A stretch of 64,000 nt of DNA from assembly GCF_040219635.1 (NCBI RefSeq), contig NZ_JAVJSC010000003.1, positions 568,501 through 632,500 on the forward strand, read 5' to 3'. This DNA comes from Pyruvatibacter sp. Lineage in GTDB: Bacteria; Pseudomonadota; Alphaproteobacteria; CGMCC-115125. The position numbers and the translations under genes are program-made. Shown here one piece after another: positions 1 to 9,512 of this stretch (the first letter of the stretch is position 1; the number at the start of each line of letters is the position of its first letter). The notes under the pieces were generated by a model that had not been told where the DNA came from, searched no databases, and saw only the letters and a list, made by a program, of their open reading frames with translations.

Positions 1-2085
1 GCCATTGATGATCTCGACAACGATGTCAGGCGACTCGAACATCCGCAGCATCTGGTAATCGTGGAAATTGCTCTGCTCCACGGCCCCGTTGCGAATACTG
101 ATTTCACCGTAAAGCGCCGCCGTCAGCCCGTAGATGATGCCGCCCTCGATCTGCGCGGTGAACCCGTCCGGGTTCATGGCAAAGCCGGGGTCGGCACAAC
201 AATAGACCTTCTTCACCGTTGGCGAGCCGCTGCTCATGTCCACATCCGCGACCATTGCCACAATGGTGTTGAACGAGCGCACAAGTGCAACGCCCCTGCC
301 GTGGTTCGCCGGCATGGTGCTGCCCCATCCGGACATGTCGGCGGCTTTCTTGAGAATCGTCGCAAAGCGTGGCGAGTTACCCAGCATGGAGAGCCGGAAC
401 GCGACCGGGTCCTGGCCCGCCGCGTGCGCCATCTCATCAACAAAGGATTCAACGAAATAGCCGTGCTGGCTGTGGTCCACCGAGCGCCACGCCCAGAACG
501 GCAGCGGCAACTCAACATCGTTGATGGCCCGAACCCGCTGTGCAGGTATGTCGTAATAGGGCACGAAGGCGGCATCCGCAGGATCGTTATGGAACAGGAA
601 GATATTGTCCCAGCTCAGCGGTTTGCCGTTCTCATCAAGGCCCGCCCTGAAACGGCTGGTTGTCGCGTTTCGGTAGGCAGCTTTTTGCGTGTCTTCCTCC
701 CGCGACCAGATCATCTTGACCGGACCGTCCACCTCTTTGGCAATGCGCGCCGCCATGGTGACCATGGCGGCATCCGAACGCCGGCCAAAGCCACCGCCCA
801 TATGCAGCAGATGCACGGTCACATCATCCACGCTCACATCAAAGGCCTCCGCCGCTGCGGTGCGGCAGCGCAGCGGTGACTGCGTGCCAATCCAGACTTC
901 CACCTGCCCGTCATGCGCCCATACCGTGCAGTTGATGGGCTCCATGGCAGCGTGTGCCAGAAACGGCACCTGATACTCAGCCTCAACCTTGGTTGCAGCA
1001 CCTGCAAACGCTTCTTTCGTGTCGCCAACAGACACAAGACCGTCGCCGCCGTCCTCGCCGGCTTCATTGAGTGCGGCATCAAACATCGCAAACATGCCGG
1101 CCTGATCAAGCGTGTCTGTCGCCGTGGTTGTATAGGTTGCGTTGAGCGTGTTCGCCGCCTGCTGTGCGTGCCAGTAGCTGTCAGCAACCACCGCCGCGAA
1201 CTCACCAAGGTTCAGCACATGAGTGACACCGCGCATGGCGCGGGCTTCAGCAGCATCGAGCGTCGCGATTTTTGAACCGGGAACCGGTGGTGCCAGCACA
1301 GCCGCATAGGTCATGGTCTGACCGGGCACCTGGGCATCAATGCCAAACAGCGCCGTGCCGTCCACTTTGGAGGGGATGTCCAGACGCACGGCGGATGTAC
1401 CCATCAGCTCAAACTCGTCAATGGATTTGAGTTTGGGTTTAGCCGGCACACTTTGCCGGGATGCTGCGGCCGCAAACTGCGCATAGTCGGCTTCATTGCC
1501 GCTGGCCGCATGATAAAGGCGGCTCTTGCGCGTAGTGATTTCACTCGCCGGAACGCCCCACTCATGCGCGGCTGCGCCAACAAGCATTTCACGTGCCGCG
1601 GCACCTGCCGTGCGCATACCCAACTGGCCCGTGGACCGAACGGAAAAACTGCCACCGGTCAGATAAAGGTCCATGGACCCGGCAAGCTGCTGGAAAATCC
1701 CGTCAACCGTGGGCTCCAACCAGCGACCCGGATCAAGTCCGGGCGCCACAAAATGCCGTGCCATGTCACCGCCGACATAATCACCATTCGCGGGCGCGGA
1801 CATAACGTCCATCTTGTCCCAATCGGCGTCCATTTCGTCGGCCAGCATCTGGGCGAGAGTGGACAGTGCGCCCTGGCCCATATCCGTATGCGGTGCAATG
1901 GCCGTCACCACATTGTCTTCGCCGATCTTCACCCACGCATTGACAAGCTGCTCGCCCTCGCGCGCGGCACCGTTCTTGGCAAGCTCGCCAACCGGGTTGC
2001 CGGGACGGATGGCAACGCCCACCACAAGCGCCGTACCCCCCACAAGACCTGCACCAATAAACCCTCGCCGGGACCACTTGTTCAT
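1..2085 (-). CDS. Molybdopterin-binding subunit of an IorB/xanthine dehydrogenase-family hydroxylase (3' end off window)
   Basis: Large catalytic subunit of a molybdenum hydroxylase of the isoquinoline 1-oxidoreductase beta type. Such enzymes hydroxylate N-heterocycles or oxidise aldehydes with water as the oxygen donor. The frame stays open from the ATG at 2085 to the window edge: 695 codons are seen and the family usually has about 730-770. The N-terminus carries a twin-arginine signal (SRRGFIGAG, residues 5-13) and a hydrophobic stretch, so export to the periplasm is likely. The molybdopterin motif GGGFGRR lies near residue 430. It sits 12 bp after the iron-sulfur subunit and is surely co-transcribed with it. 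The true substrate cannot be read from the sequence. Confidence 0.9.
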   Translation of the reverse strand, partial: MNKWSRRGFIGAGLVGGTALVVGVAIRPGNPVGELAKNGAAREGEQLVNAWVKIGEDNVVTAIAPHTDMGQGALSTLAQMLADEMDADWDKMDVMSAPANGDYVGGDMARHFVAPGLDPGRWLEPTVDGIFQQLAGSMDLYLTGGSFSVRSTGQLGMRTAGAAAREMLVGAAAHEWGVPASEITTRKSRLYHAASGNEADYAQFAAAASRQSVPAKPKLKSIDEFELMGTSAVRLDIPSKVDGTALFGIDAQVPGQTMTYAAVLAPPVPGSKIATLDAAEARAMRGVTHVLNLGEFAAVVADSYWHAQQAANTLNATYTTTATDTLDQAGMFAMFDAALNEAGEDGGDGLVSVGDTKEAFAGAATKVEAEYQVPFLAHAAMEPINCTVWAHDGQVEVWIGTQSPLRCRTAAAEAFDVSVDDVTVHLLHMGGGFGRRSDAAMVTMAARIAKEVDGPVKMIWSREEDTQKAAYRNATTSRFRAGLDENGKPLSWDNIFLFHNDPADAAFVPYYDIPAQRVRAINDVELPLPFWAWRSVDHSQHGYFVESFVDEMAHAAGQDPVAFRLSMLGNSPRFATILKKAADMSGWGSTMPANHGRGVALVRSFNTIVAMVADVDMSSGSPTVKKVYCCADPGFAMNPDGFTAQIEGGIIYGLTAALYGEISIRNGAVEQSNFHDYQMLRMFESPDIVVEIING

Positions 2086-2097
2086 GTTGCCGCTCCC

Positions 2098-2553
2098 TTA
2101 TGCGCGCGCTGCGGCTTTGATGGCCGCGCGGATGCGTGGATAGGTGCCGCAGCGGCATATGTTGCCTGACATTGCAGCATCGATGTCGTCGTCGGTCGGG
2201 TTTGGATTGTCGCGCAGCAAGGCGGCTGCCGACATCAACTGGCCTGATTGGCAGTAACCGCATTGGGGCACCTGCGCATCAATCCAGGCCTGTTGCACTT
2301 TCGCCAATTTGCCGTCTTCATCCGGCAGGCCTTCGATGGTGGTGATCTCCAGACCTTCAGCAACTGAAATAGGCGTAGTGCATGAGCGCACCGGCTGACC
2401 GTCAAGATGCACCGTGCACGCCCCGCACATGGCGATGCCACAGCCAAACTTGGTGCCGGTCATCGCCAACTCTTCGCGCACTACCCACAAAATGGGCATA
2501 TCCGGGTCCACGTCCAAAACCTGTGGTTTACCGTTAATCGTCACATTGATCAT
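2098..2553 (-). CDS. (2Fe-2S)-binding subunit of the molybdenum hydroxylase (IorA-like)
   Basis: Small electron-transfer subunit, 151 aa, partner of the downstream molybdopterin subunit. It passes electrons from the Mo centre through two 2Fe-2S clusters. An N-terminal plant-ferredoxin cluster motif (CGIAMCGAC) and a C-terminal pair (CGYCQSGQ and GNICRCGTY) are both intact. The start at 2553 (MINVTING) was chosen over an upstream in-frame ATG at 2607 because it has a GGAGGA ribosome site and matches the family start. No FAD subunit is present, as usual for IorAB-type enzymes, which use cytochromes or other acceptors. Confidence 0.92.
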   Translation of the reverse strand: MINVTINGKPQVLDVDPDMPILWVVREELAMTGTKFGCGIAMCGACTVHLDGQPVRSCTTPISVAEGLEITTIEGLPDEDGKLAKVQQAWIDAQVPQCGYCQSGQLMSAAALLRDNPNPTDDDIDAAMSGNICRCGTYPRIRAAIKAAARA

Positions 2554-2751
2554 GGGATAAGTGTCCTCCCGACACGAAGCCCACCATGGAGCTTCGACAG
2601 CCGCCAATTCAAATTACGAATATGACCATAAGTCATTCTGCGGCGTGCGCAAGAGGCCACAACTGCTGCTGACCCGCAGTGCGCACTGCCAGGACAGCGC
2701 CATGGAAGATGGGTATGGTGCTGCCGTAGCAAACATCACACTCAGGAAACC

Positions 2752-3420
2752 ATGACCATGCTGAAACTGCTCGGATTCCCCGCATCGAATTACTACAACA
2801 TGGTCAAGATGGCGCTGATGGAGAAAGGCGCGGCCTATGAAGATGTGCGCGTTTATTCCGGCTCAAAAGAAGAGTTTCTGTCCAAGAGCGCCATGGGAAA
2901 GGTTCCCTGTCTTGAAACCCCTGATGGATTTCTGACCGAAACAAGCGTCATCCTCGATTACATCGAGGATGCAGTGGACGGGCCGTCGTTCTATCCCGCC
3001 GACCCCTATGAGCGCGCCCGTGTGAGGGAACTGGTCAAATACTCAGAGCTGTATCTGGAGCTGCCCGCACGCCGCTGCTACGGCGAAGCCTTTTTTGGAA
3101 CCGGACCCGTTTCCCAGGAAGTGAAAGACAGCGTGCGCCCGGTGCTTGAACGCGGCTGCAGCGCCATAAAACGACGCGGTCGTTTTACGCCCTACCTCGC
3201 GGGCGACACACTGACCTACGCAGACATGGTATTCCTGCATTCCTTTCCGATGGCCGCCAGCGTCGCGCATAGCGTTTTCGACTGGAACCTGACCGAAGAA
3301 CTACCCCAGGCGCAGGCCCTGCTGGAACACCTCAACCAGCGCCCGGTTGTTGCCCAAATTGCCGAAGACACGAAACAAGGCATGAAAGAGTTCCGCAAAG
3401 CATACGGCATGGCTGACTAG
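2752..3420 (+). CDS. Glutathione S-transferase family protein
   Basis: A 222-aa cytosolic GST-fold protein. The N-terminal thioredoxin-like domain (about residues 1-80) shows the glutathione-site signature KVPCLETPDG followed by TETSVILDYIE, and the rest is the helical C-terminal domain. Family role: conjugation of glutathione to electrophiles, or a glutathione-dependent lyase or isomerase step. It is divergent from the molybdenum hydroxylase genes and convergent with the P450, a context that fits detoxification or degradation. AGGA precedes the ATG at 2752; a second ATG two codons later is a possible start. Confidence 0.85.
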   Translation: MTMLKLLGFPASNYYNMVKMALMEKGAAYEDVRVYSGSKEEFLSKSAMGKVPCLETPDGFLTETSVILDYIEDAVDGPSFYPADPYERARVRELVKYSELYLELPARRCYGEAFFGTGPVSQEVKDSVRPVLERGCSAIKRRGRFTPYLAGDTLTYADMVFLHSFPMAASVAHSVFDWNLTEELPQAQALLEHLNQRPVVAQIAEDTKQGMKEFRKAYGMAD

Positions 3421-3485
3421 ACCGCAGCCGCCATCCCGGCGCGAAGCACTCGCGCCACCAGCTAAAAACACCATCAAAGCAGGCG

Positions 3486-4760
3486 CTAAAGCGGGCGAAG
3501 CTGCACGGGAACGGACGCAATGCCGCGGATGAAATTGTTGGAGAGCCGCTCAACATCTCCCACAACCTCAACTGCGTGGAACCGCTTCATGATTTCTTCC
3601 CACAGCACGCGAAGCTGCATTTCAGCCAGCCTGTTGCCCATGCAGCGATGAACGCCGAAGCCGAATGAAACATGCTGGCGCGCATTCGGCCGGTCAATAA
3701 TCAGCCGGTCCGCATCCGGAAATACCGTTTCGTCGCGATTGCCCGACAGGTACCACATCACCACCTTGTCGCCTTTCCGAATGGTCTTGCCGCCTAGCTC
3801 CACATCTTCAAGAGCCGTTCTGCGCATGTGAATGACAGGCGTCTGCCAGCGCACGGTCTCGGCCACCATGTTTGGAATAAGGTCAGGGTTTTCACGCAGC
3901 CTGGCGTATTGATCCGGATACTGATTAAGCGCCACGACACCACCACTGATGCTGTTGCGTGTGGTGTCATTGCCGCCAACAATCAACAAAATGATGTTGC
4001 CAAGCATGAGCAACGGGTCTTCACTCAAATGCCTTGTGGCCTCGCTGTGCGCCAGCATCGACACGAAGTCGAACTTTGGCGGCTGCGCAGCCCGCTCCTG
4101 CCACAGCCCGTAGAACGTCGTGGCGCACTCAATCAACGCGTCCCGGCGGGCATCCATGTCATTGGCCTCGCCCGTGACCTTGGGCACGGCAGTGGCAACA
4201 TCCGACCACCGGATCAGGTCACGCCGCCTTTCATATGGAAAATCAAACAGCGTGGCGAGCATCCGCGCCGTAAGTTCTACCGACACCTTGTCCACCCAGT
4301 TGAAGGTTTCACCAACCGGCAGATTATCGAGAATGTCAGCCGCACGTTCACGGATGATCGGCTCAAGCTCTGCGAGATTTTTGGGCGCAACTGCAGGCGA
4401 GACGGCATTTCTTTGTGGGGCGTGCCGCGGTTCATCCATCGAGATAAACGAGGGGTCGCGCATGAGCTGCTCCCCATCGAGCGGCATCGGATCCACAATG
4501 GCAATGCCGCCTGCTTCAGATGAAAACACCTTGTGATTGGCATCGACCGCCTTGGTCATTTCATGACTTGTAACTGACCAGAAAGGCCCGTTATCGCTGT
4601 CGGCCAGATAGTGCACCGGAGCCTCCGTCCGCAACCGCGCGAACCACGGCCGCCAGGTATCATCCCGGAACAAATGCGGCTGGGAGACGTCAATCTCGTC
4701 AAGTGGAATACTGCTGACGTCTTGCGCAGCAGACACGCCGGTTTGTGTGGTTGCCGTCAT
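3486..4760 (-). CDS. Cytochrome P450, CYP153-type terminal alkane hydroxylase
   Basis: A soluble class I P450 of 424 aa. The I-helix motif GGNDTTRNS, the ETVRWQTP (ExxR) helix and the heme-cysteine loop FGFGVHRCMGNRLAE are all intact. Long stretches match what I know of CYP153 enzymes, for example GPFWSVT, LTARMLATLFDFPYE and GNRDETVF. CYP153 enzymes hydroxylate the terminal carbon of medium-chain alkanes, fatty acids or cyclic hydrocarbons and need a ferredoxin and ferredoxin reductase, neither of which is in this window. The start at 4760 has an AAAGAGG site; the frame extends upstream to 4853 without homology. Confidence 0.9.
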   Translation of the reverse strand: MTATTQTGVSAAQDVSSIPLDEIDVSQPHLFRDDTWRPWFARLRTEAPVHYLADSDNGPFWSVTSHEMTKAVDANHKVFSSEAGGIAIVDPMPLDGEQLMRDPSFISMDEPRHAPQRNAVSPAVAPKNLAELEPIIRERAADILDNLPVGETFNWVDKVSVELTARMLATLFDFPYERRRDLIRWSDVATAVPKVTGEANDMDARRDALIECATTFYGLWQERAAQPPKFDFVSMLAHSEATRHLSEDPLLMLGNIILLIVGGNDTTRNSISGGVVALNQYPDQYARLRENPDLIPNMVAETVRWQTPVIHMRRTALEDVELGGKTIRKGDKVVMWYLSGNRDETVFPDADRLIIDRPNARQHVSFGFGVHRCMGNRLAEMQLRVLWEEIMKRFHAVEVVGDVERLSNNFIRGIASVPVQLRPL

Positions 4761-4943
4761 TGACGCCTCTTTCTCGCGCAACCGCGCTGGTTGGGGTGGT
4801 TGCCGCTGCTGTGACGCGAACCGCTGGCAGCTCGCTGCATACCCTCTTGTCAAGCCTAGTCCGTAGCCCGCAGGACACTCAAGTCATCCGACGAGGCACA
4901 TGCCGGAAACCGCGATCAATTTGGTGCGCACGGCGAGGAGCAT

Positions 4944-6008
4944 TCAGCAAACCGCGCTTCGGCTGCCGCATTCCGCAAAAATGCCCGCCTCCGCCGCCCG
5001 CGCCATGGACCCGCCCCAAAAGCGATCCGCAAGCCAGTCCAGATCCTGATCGCCGGGGCCGATGCCGGCGCTGACGACCCTGGGCGGGATGACGGTCACG
5101 GTTTCATCGCGATACTCGGCAATGGCAAAGCGGAAGACATAGCCCGGCGTAAGCCCCATGCGCAGGTCAGAAACGACAATTTGCCGGTCCAGCATTTCCG
5201 TTCGGTAATACCCCCGGCTGAACCACTCGAGTTTCCTGAACGCATCGGCATCTCGCAACCCCGCCAACAGTTCAGGGTGCCGGGGATGGGTATAAATCTG
5301 CGTATCATTGCTGTCATCAAACAGCGACAGATACACATTGTGATATCTGTCCTCTCCAAGCCCCACCACCTTCCAGAGCACAGTATTCAGCGGCCCCGCA
5401 GTGGCAAAGACACGATCCACGGCTATGCCGGCATCCGCGAAAACAGCCTTGGCCCTGCTTTCAATGTGCGCCTGCACCACCGCGCCAAGGCCCATATAGC
5501 CGGTACTCAAAACCAGCGCCGCCACCAACCCGGTGCGAAACGCCCGCGACCGGCTATCTCGCGCCAGCGCCCAGATGACGACAGCGAGAAGCGGCAGCGT
5601 GTATAGAGGGTCTATGATAAACACCGAGCCCACGCCCACGGGGTCAGGATAAAACGGCCAGAAAATCCGTGTCCCATACACCGTCATGGCATCAATCATC
5701 GCGTGCGTGGACAGGCACAGGAACACCGTCAGCCACACCATCCAGCGATGATCTCGCAGCGCTTTGAACGATCGCACAAGCAGTTCGCCGATCACAGGCG
5801 CTGCTATCGCGTGAACGAAAACCGAATGCGTCCACCCGCGATGCAGCACAAACGCATCGACCGGATTGTCGAAAGGAATAAGAACGTCCAGGTCAGGCAG
5901 TGTGCCCAGCGCACCGCCGAGCAGGGCCGCCTTGCGAACCCCAAGCGTCTTGCCCAGACACAGCGTCGAAACAGCGGCACCAAGTGCGAATTGTGTGAGC
6001 GAATCCAT
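4944..6008 (-). CDS. Membrane-bound metal-dependent hydrolase (YdjM/DUF457 family)
   Basis: A 354-aa inner-membrane protein. The N-terminal signature MDSLTQFALGAA, PDLDVLIPF and HRGWTHSVFVH is typical of the YdjM family, whose His/Asp residues are thought to bind metal. Several hydrophobic segments follow up to about residue 185, then a soluble C-terminal domain of about 150 residues. The family is known by sequence; its substrate is not established. It is divergent from the acyl-CoA dehydrogenase gene and probably transcribed alone. Confidence 0.8.
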   Translation of the reverse strand: MDSLTQFALGAAVSTLCLGKTLGVRKAALLGGALGTLPDLDVLIPFDNPVDAFVLHRGWTHSVFVHAIAAPVIGELLVRSFKALRDHRWMVWLTVFLCLSTHAMIDAMTVYGTRIFWPFYPDPVGVGSVFIIDPLYTLPLLAVVIWALARDSRSRAFRTGLVAALVLSTGYMGLGAVVQAHIESRAKAVFADAGIAVDRVFATAGPLNTVLWKVVGLGEDRYHNVYLSLFDDSNDTQIYTHPRHPELLAGLRDADAFRKLEWFSRGYYRTEMLDRQIVVSDLRMGLTPGYVFRFAIAEYRDETVTVIPPRVVSAGIGPGDQDLDWLADRFWGGSMARAAEAGIFAECGSRSAVC

Positions 6009-6274
6009 GACGGTGATCTTGTTCCCGTGTCAGATGCAGCGCGATGCCGCGCGGGCCCTGGGCCATCCGTCGACACAAGAAGTATGCCGACTGACAGACA
6101 ACATAGCTCACAACGTGTGTGTGCCGAGAAAAACGTCTGCACACGCACGCCTTGCCCGTATGGCCGGGAGCAGCGCAGTATGCGGGATCAATATTTATGG
6201 CCTGCGTTCTGTGCTCCCAGTATGGCAGGAACGCAGGCCGGACAAACTCAAGAACCACCCCGGAGGATACGCGC

Positions 6275-7522
6275 GTGCACTCTCAAAACCCTGACCTTTT
6301 CGATCTTGCAATGTCTGAGAAGGCACGCCCGCTTATGGACGCCGTCAAGCGCCATATCGAGCAGAACGTCGTGCCGATCAGCGAAGAGTTCAAAGCCCTC
6401 GACGCCCAAAAAGACGACCGCTGGACGTGGCATCCCCGCCAGCTTGAACTTCTGGATGGTGCCAAGGCAAAGGCGAAACAGTCAGGCCTGTGGAACTTTT
6501 TCCTGCCTGATTCTGAATATGGCGACGGCCTGTCCAATCTCGACTACGCCTATATCGCAGCCGAGCTGGGCAAATACCCGCTGGCGTCAGAGACACTGAA
6601 TTGCAGCGCCCCTGACACCGGCAACATGGAAGTGCTTGAGCGTGTGGGCACCACCGCCCAGAAGGAAAAGTGGCTGAAGCCGCTTCTCGATGGGGAAATC
6701 CGCTCCGCATACGCTATGACGGAGCCGGGACTTCCGTCATCCGATGCCAAGAACATTTCCACCAGCGCGGTTCTTGAAAATGGCGAGTGGGTCATCAACG
6801 GCGAGAAGTTTTATATTTCTGGTGCCGGCGACCCGCGCTGCAAGATCATGATCGTCATGGTGAAAACCAGTCCCGACGCAGCACCACATAAACAGCAGTC
6901 GCAGATCCTTGTTCCCAAGGACACGCCAGGCGTGGAAATTCTCGAAGGCATGGAAGTGTTTGGCGAGGACCATGCGCCGCGCGGCCACATGCACATCAGG
7001 TTCAACAATGTGCGCGTTCCAGAAGAAAACATTCTGCTTGGAGAAGGTCGCGGTTTTGAAATCTCGCAGCTTCGCCTGGGCCCAGGCCGCATTCACCACT
7101 GCATGCGGTCAATCGGCAAAGCAGAGATGGCGCTGGAACTGATGGTGCGCCGTGGTGCCACCCGCGATGCCTTCGGCAAGCCGCTCATCAAGCTGGGCGG
7201 CAATCTTGAAAAAGTGTCGCGCGCGCGTATCGAAATCAACGCCATGCGCTTGGCCGTGCTGCAGGCCGCCAAAGCCATGGACGTGTTGGGCAACAAGGAA
7301 GCGCGCGTATACATCAGCGCCGTCAAGGCAATGGTGCCCGAAAAAGTCTGTCAGATCATCGACGACGCCATCCAGATCCACGGCGCCACCGGCGTTTCCC
7401 AATGGACACCGCTGGCGTCACTGTATGCCGACATCCGTCACCTGCGGTTCGCAGATGGTCCAGACGAAGTGCATCACATGGTTGTCGGCCGCGCCGAAGT
7501 GCAAAGCTACGACCTTTGGTAG
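6275..7522 (+). CDS. Acyl-CoA dehydrogenase family protein (ACAD10/11-like)
   Basis: A 415-aa flavoprotein of the ACAD family, expected to introduce the alpha-beta double bond in an acyl-CoA. Visible motifs are the FAD/substrate loop YAMTEPGLPSSDAKN (about residues 148-162), GEKFYISGAGDP, and the C-terminal QIHGATGVSQ segment with the FADGPDEVH ending. MELMVRRGATRDAFGKPL-type sequence points to the ACAD10/11 branch. A GTG start at 6275 was chosen because GGAGG lies 8 nt upstream; the frame upstream of it is unlike the family. The CYP153 gene nearby makes fatty-acid or alkane oxidation a reasonable setting (inference). Confidence 0.9.
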   Translation: MHSQNPDLFDLAMSEKARPLMDAVKRHIEQNVVPISEEFKALDAQKDDRWTWHPRQLELLDGAKAKAKQSGLWNFFLPDSEYGDGLSNLDYAYIAAELGKYPLASETLNCSAPDTGNMEVLERVGTTAQKEKWLKPLLDGEIRSAYAMTEPGLPSSDAKNISTSAVLENGEWVINGEKFYISGAGDPRCKIMIVMVKTSPDAAPHKQQSQILVPKDTPGVEILEGMEVFGEDHAPRGHMHIRFNNVRVPEENILLGEGRGFEISQLRLGPGRIHHCMRSIGKAEMALELMVRRGATRDAFGKPLIKLGGNLEKVSRARIEINAMRLAVLQAAKAMDVLGNKEARVYISAVKAMVPEKVCQIIDDAIQIHGATGVSQWTPLASLYADIRHLRFADGPDEVHHMVVGRAEVQSYDLW

Positions 7523-7654
7523 CATGCGCAAATACCTGACGAGATGCTGGTTCCGCCAAGGGCACAAAGACCCGGAACCAGCATGTCGCTACGGGTTCTG
7601 CGCGACATCTATCTGATGATCGCGAAAGACCGTCAGGTCGCAGCACGGCACGTC

Positions 7655-8368
7655 CTATGGTGTCACACGATAGCGCCACAAAATTATGTTGTCGGTCTCA
7701 ATATCCGCCGACCAGATGAGCTTTGCTGATCGGTCCCACTCAATGTCGTTATACCCAAACCGGGCGCCGATTTGTTCCGCGGTGTACTCAGTCGCTGCTG
7801 CCCAGCCGGTGTCATCAAAGTCAGCATCCTTCCAGCCGGTTGGCTCGGCGGAGACTTTGAACTTGCAGTCAACCAGTGGCTGCCGTGATTTCTCACAATC
7901 AGGGTTGAGTGGTGCTTGATGCACGACCAGACCGCGCCAATCGCTCGATGTTGTGGCAACCACATCACCACTGCGCGTCTCCGCAATCTGTGCAATGAAA
8001 CCGCCATCTCCGATCTGTTGGAAGGGCGTGAAAAACTCACCCACGTAGAACAAGCCGAAGAACGAGCCGATATATTCCAGGCCACTGTCGTTCTCGACAT
8101 AGTCTTTCGTCACCACGGCAATATCAAACGGGTATGATGCGCGGAACGTGAATGTCTGCGAATTGAACGAGCGGATCTCGGTCACCGGCACAATGTCTTC
8201 TACCACCAGTTCACCGTTGACGTAAAACGCAAACCAGTTGTCGGCCCAGACCGAAGCTGTGAACTCCATATCGTCGGCTGCCGCCGGGAGTCCCGCAATA
8301 CCAACGGCACAAACAACGCATACGGACAATACAGCCTGCCTGAAAGACTCAGCATATCGCGCAACCAT
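7655..8368 (-). CDS. Exported beta-rich protein of unknown function
   Basis: A 237-aa protein with an N-terminal signal peptide ending near AAADDMEF (residues 30-36), so periplasmic or secreted. The mature part is rich in aromatic and beta-forming residues (DNWFAFYVNGE, RSFNSQTFTFRA, GDGGFIAQI) and has a W-x-DxxFDDTGW element like that of galactose-binding jelly-roll domains. I recall similar sequences beside or fused to PEBP-like proteins but cannot name a function. It follows the FAH-like gene on the same strand by 33 bp, so it may be the last gene of that operon. Confidence 0.7.
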   Translation of the reverse strand: MVARYAESFRQAVLSVCVVCAVGIAGLPAAADDMEFTASVWADNWFAFYVNGELVVEDIVPVTEIRSFNSQTFTFRASYPFDIAVVTKDYVENDSGLEYIGSFFGLFYVGEFFTPFQQIGDGGFIAQIAETRSGDVVATTSSDWRGLVVHQAPLNPDCEKSRQPLVDCKFKVSAEPTGWKDADFDDTGWAAATEYTAEQIGARFGYNDIEWDRSAKLIWSADIETDNIILWRYRVTP

Positions 8369-8401
8369 GAAAGTGATCCCTCCGGTTAGGAACGTAGCTT
8401 G

Positions 8402-9502
8402 CTACTCAGCTACCGTATTGACCAGCTCGCCTAGTTTATCGGCTGTGATGGTTATGGTTTCGCCTGCCTGCAGGTAACTGCCCTGCGCATAAGCGCGCGC
8501 AATCTGACGCTCAATGACCCAGTGTGTGACGGGTTTATTCCAGCCCCCCAACACCCAGTCAGCCACCCCCCTGACAATGGCCATGGTGTCCATTCCCCTG
8601 AATATCGTGCCGTCCGGCGTACCTCCGAGCACGCCCGTGCGCGCGGGCACAATGCCATTGCGGATTGGAAGCCCAACCGTCCTGTCATTGTAATCCCAGG
8701 TGACGTCGGCACGCGCTGCTGACTGCCTGAGAATCTCGTCGAAATCCCAGATGGCAAGCGACTGCCTGGCTGATTGCGCAAGCTCACCACCACGATAAAG
8801 CCGCAGATCAACGTCAGGCGCAAAGCTGCGCAGGTCGCGCGGGATAACAAAGAGGTTGCCGACAGGCAGATAGCCCGGCGCACTCTTGCCGGTCGTAAAC
8901 CCGTCGCCGGAAGTAACATCAGACGCATTGAGGTTGCGCATGAGCTTTGCGCGATCCGTTACGTCGTTGCACAAAATAAGCCCCGCTTGCGCAGGCGCAG
9001 AGGTGATCTCGAAATCCTCAAGAGCGACGAAGCACAGCTCCACTTCAAAATCCAAGAGCCCGTCCCCTTTGGGGATCGGCGCGTTGAACGCAGTTGGCTC
9101 AACTTCCTTGGCAAACAGGAATGGCCCGTCTTCAACCGATGCTTCTTCGGCATGAGCCGGAAAGTTCGTCCCCACTGCAATGTGTGATGCCGTCAGGTCA
9201 ACGGGTAGCGCCAGGTCTTCCACTGGCACGTCCATGGCCGGGCCATCCGCCGACGCAATCGCGTCATAGCCCTGCGCGCTGTAAAGCGTTATGGGGTCGT
9301 CCGCGCCAAAAACTGACGACAGGTTGATGCCGCCGACCTTGCCGTCAACATAGGAGGAGACCAGCATCAACTGGTACGCACCAGGTGCTCCGACCCTTGC
9401 AAATGTGAGCGCTTCATCGCGCGGCGCGATATCCACTTTCGCCGCCGCCGGGTGAGACAGAACCATCAGGATGCTCCAGATCAGAATGAAGGGGGTGCGC
9501 AT
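8402..9502 (-). CDS. Exported fumarylacetoacetate hydrolase (FAH)-fold protein
   Basis: A 366-aa protein with a signal peptide (residues 1 to about 22, cleavage after AAA) followed by a FAH-like domain. Family landmarks in order: GTNFPAHAEE, the metal-ligand segment DFEVELCFVAL, LCNDVTDR, GKSAPGYLPVGN and VLGGTPDGTIFRG. FAH-fold enzymes cleave or decarboxylate beta-keto acids such as ring-cleavage products and are normally cytosolic, so the signal peptide is unusual. The start at 9502 was chosen because AAGGA lies 7 nt upstream; two in-frame ATGs (9508, 9520) precede it. It belongs to the operon with the membrane protein, SDR and FAD hydroxylase upstream. Confidence 0.75.
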   Translation of the reverse strand: MRTPFILIWSILMVLSHPAAAKVDIAPRDEALTFARVGAPGAYQLMLVSSYVDGKVGGINLSSVFGADDPITLYSAQGYDAIASADGPAMDVPVEDLALPVDLTASHIAVGTNFPAHAEEASVEDGPFLFAKEVEPTAFNAPIPKGDGLLDFEVELCFVALEDFEITSAPAQAGLILCNDVTDRAKLMRNLNASDVTSGDGFTTGKSAPGYLPVGNLFVIPRDLRSFAPDVDLRLYRGGELAQSARQSLAIWDFDEILRQSAARADVTWDYNDRTVGLPIRNGIVPARTGVLGGTPDGTIFRGMDTMAIVRGVADWVLGGWNKPVTHWVIERQIARAYAQGSYLQAGETITITADKLGELVNTVAE

Positions 9503-9512
9503 ATGCATTTCC

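Noticed and set aside
61..2607. Many long frames on the plus strand opposite the molybdopterin and Fe-S subunits
   Set aside because: They are shadows of GC-rich codons; the reverse frames carry clear family motifs over their whole length.
3828..4523. 231-codon forward frame opposite the P450
   Set aside because: Shadow of the CYP153 gene, whose heme and I-helix motifs are intact on the other strand.
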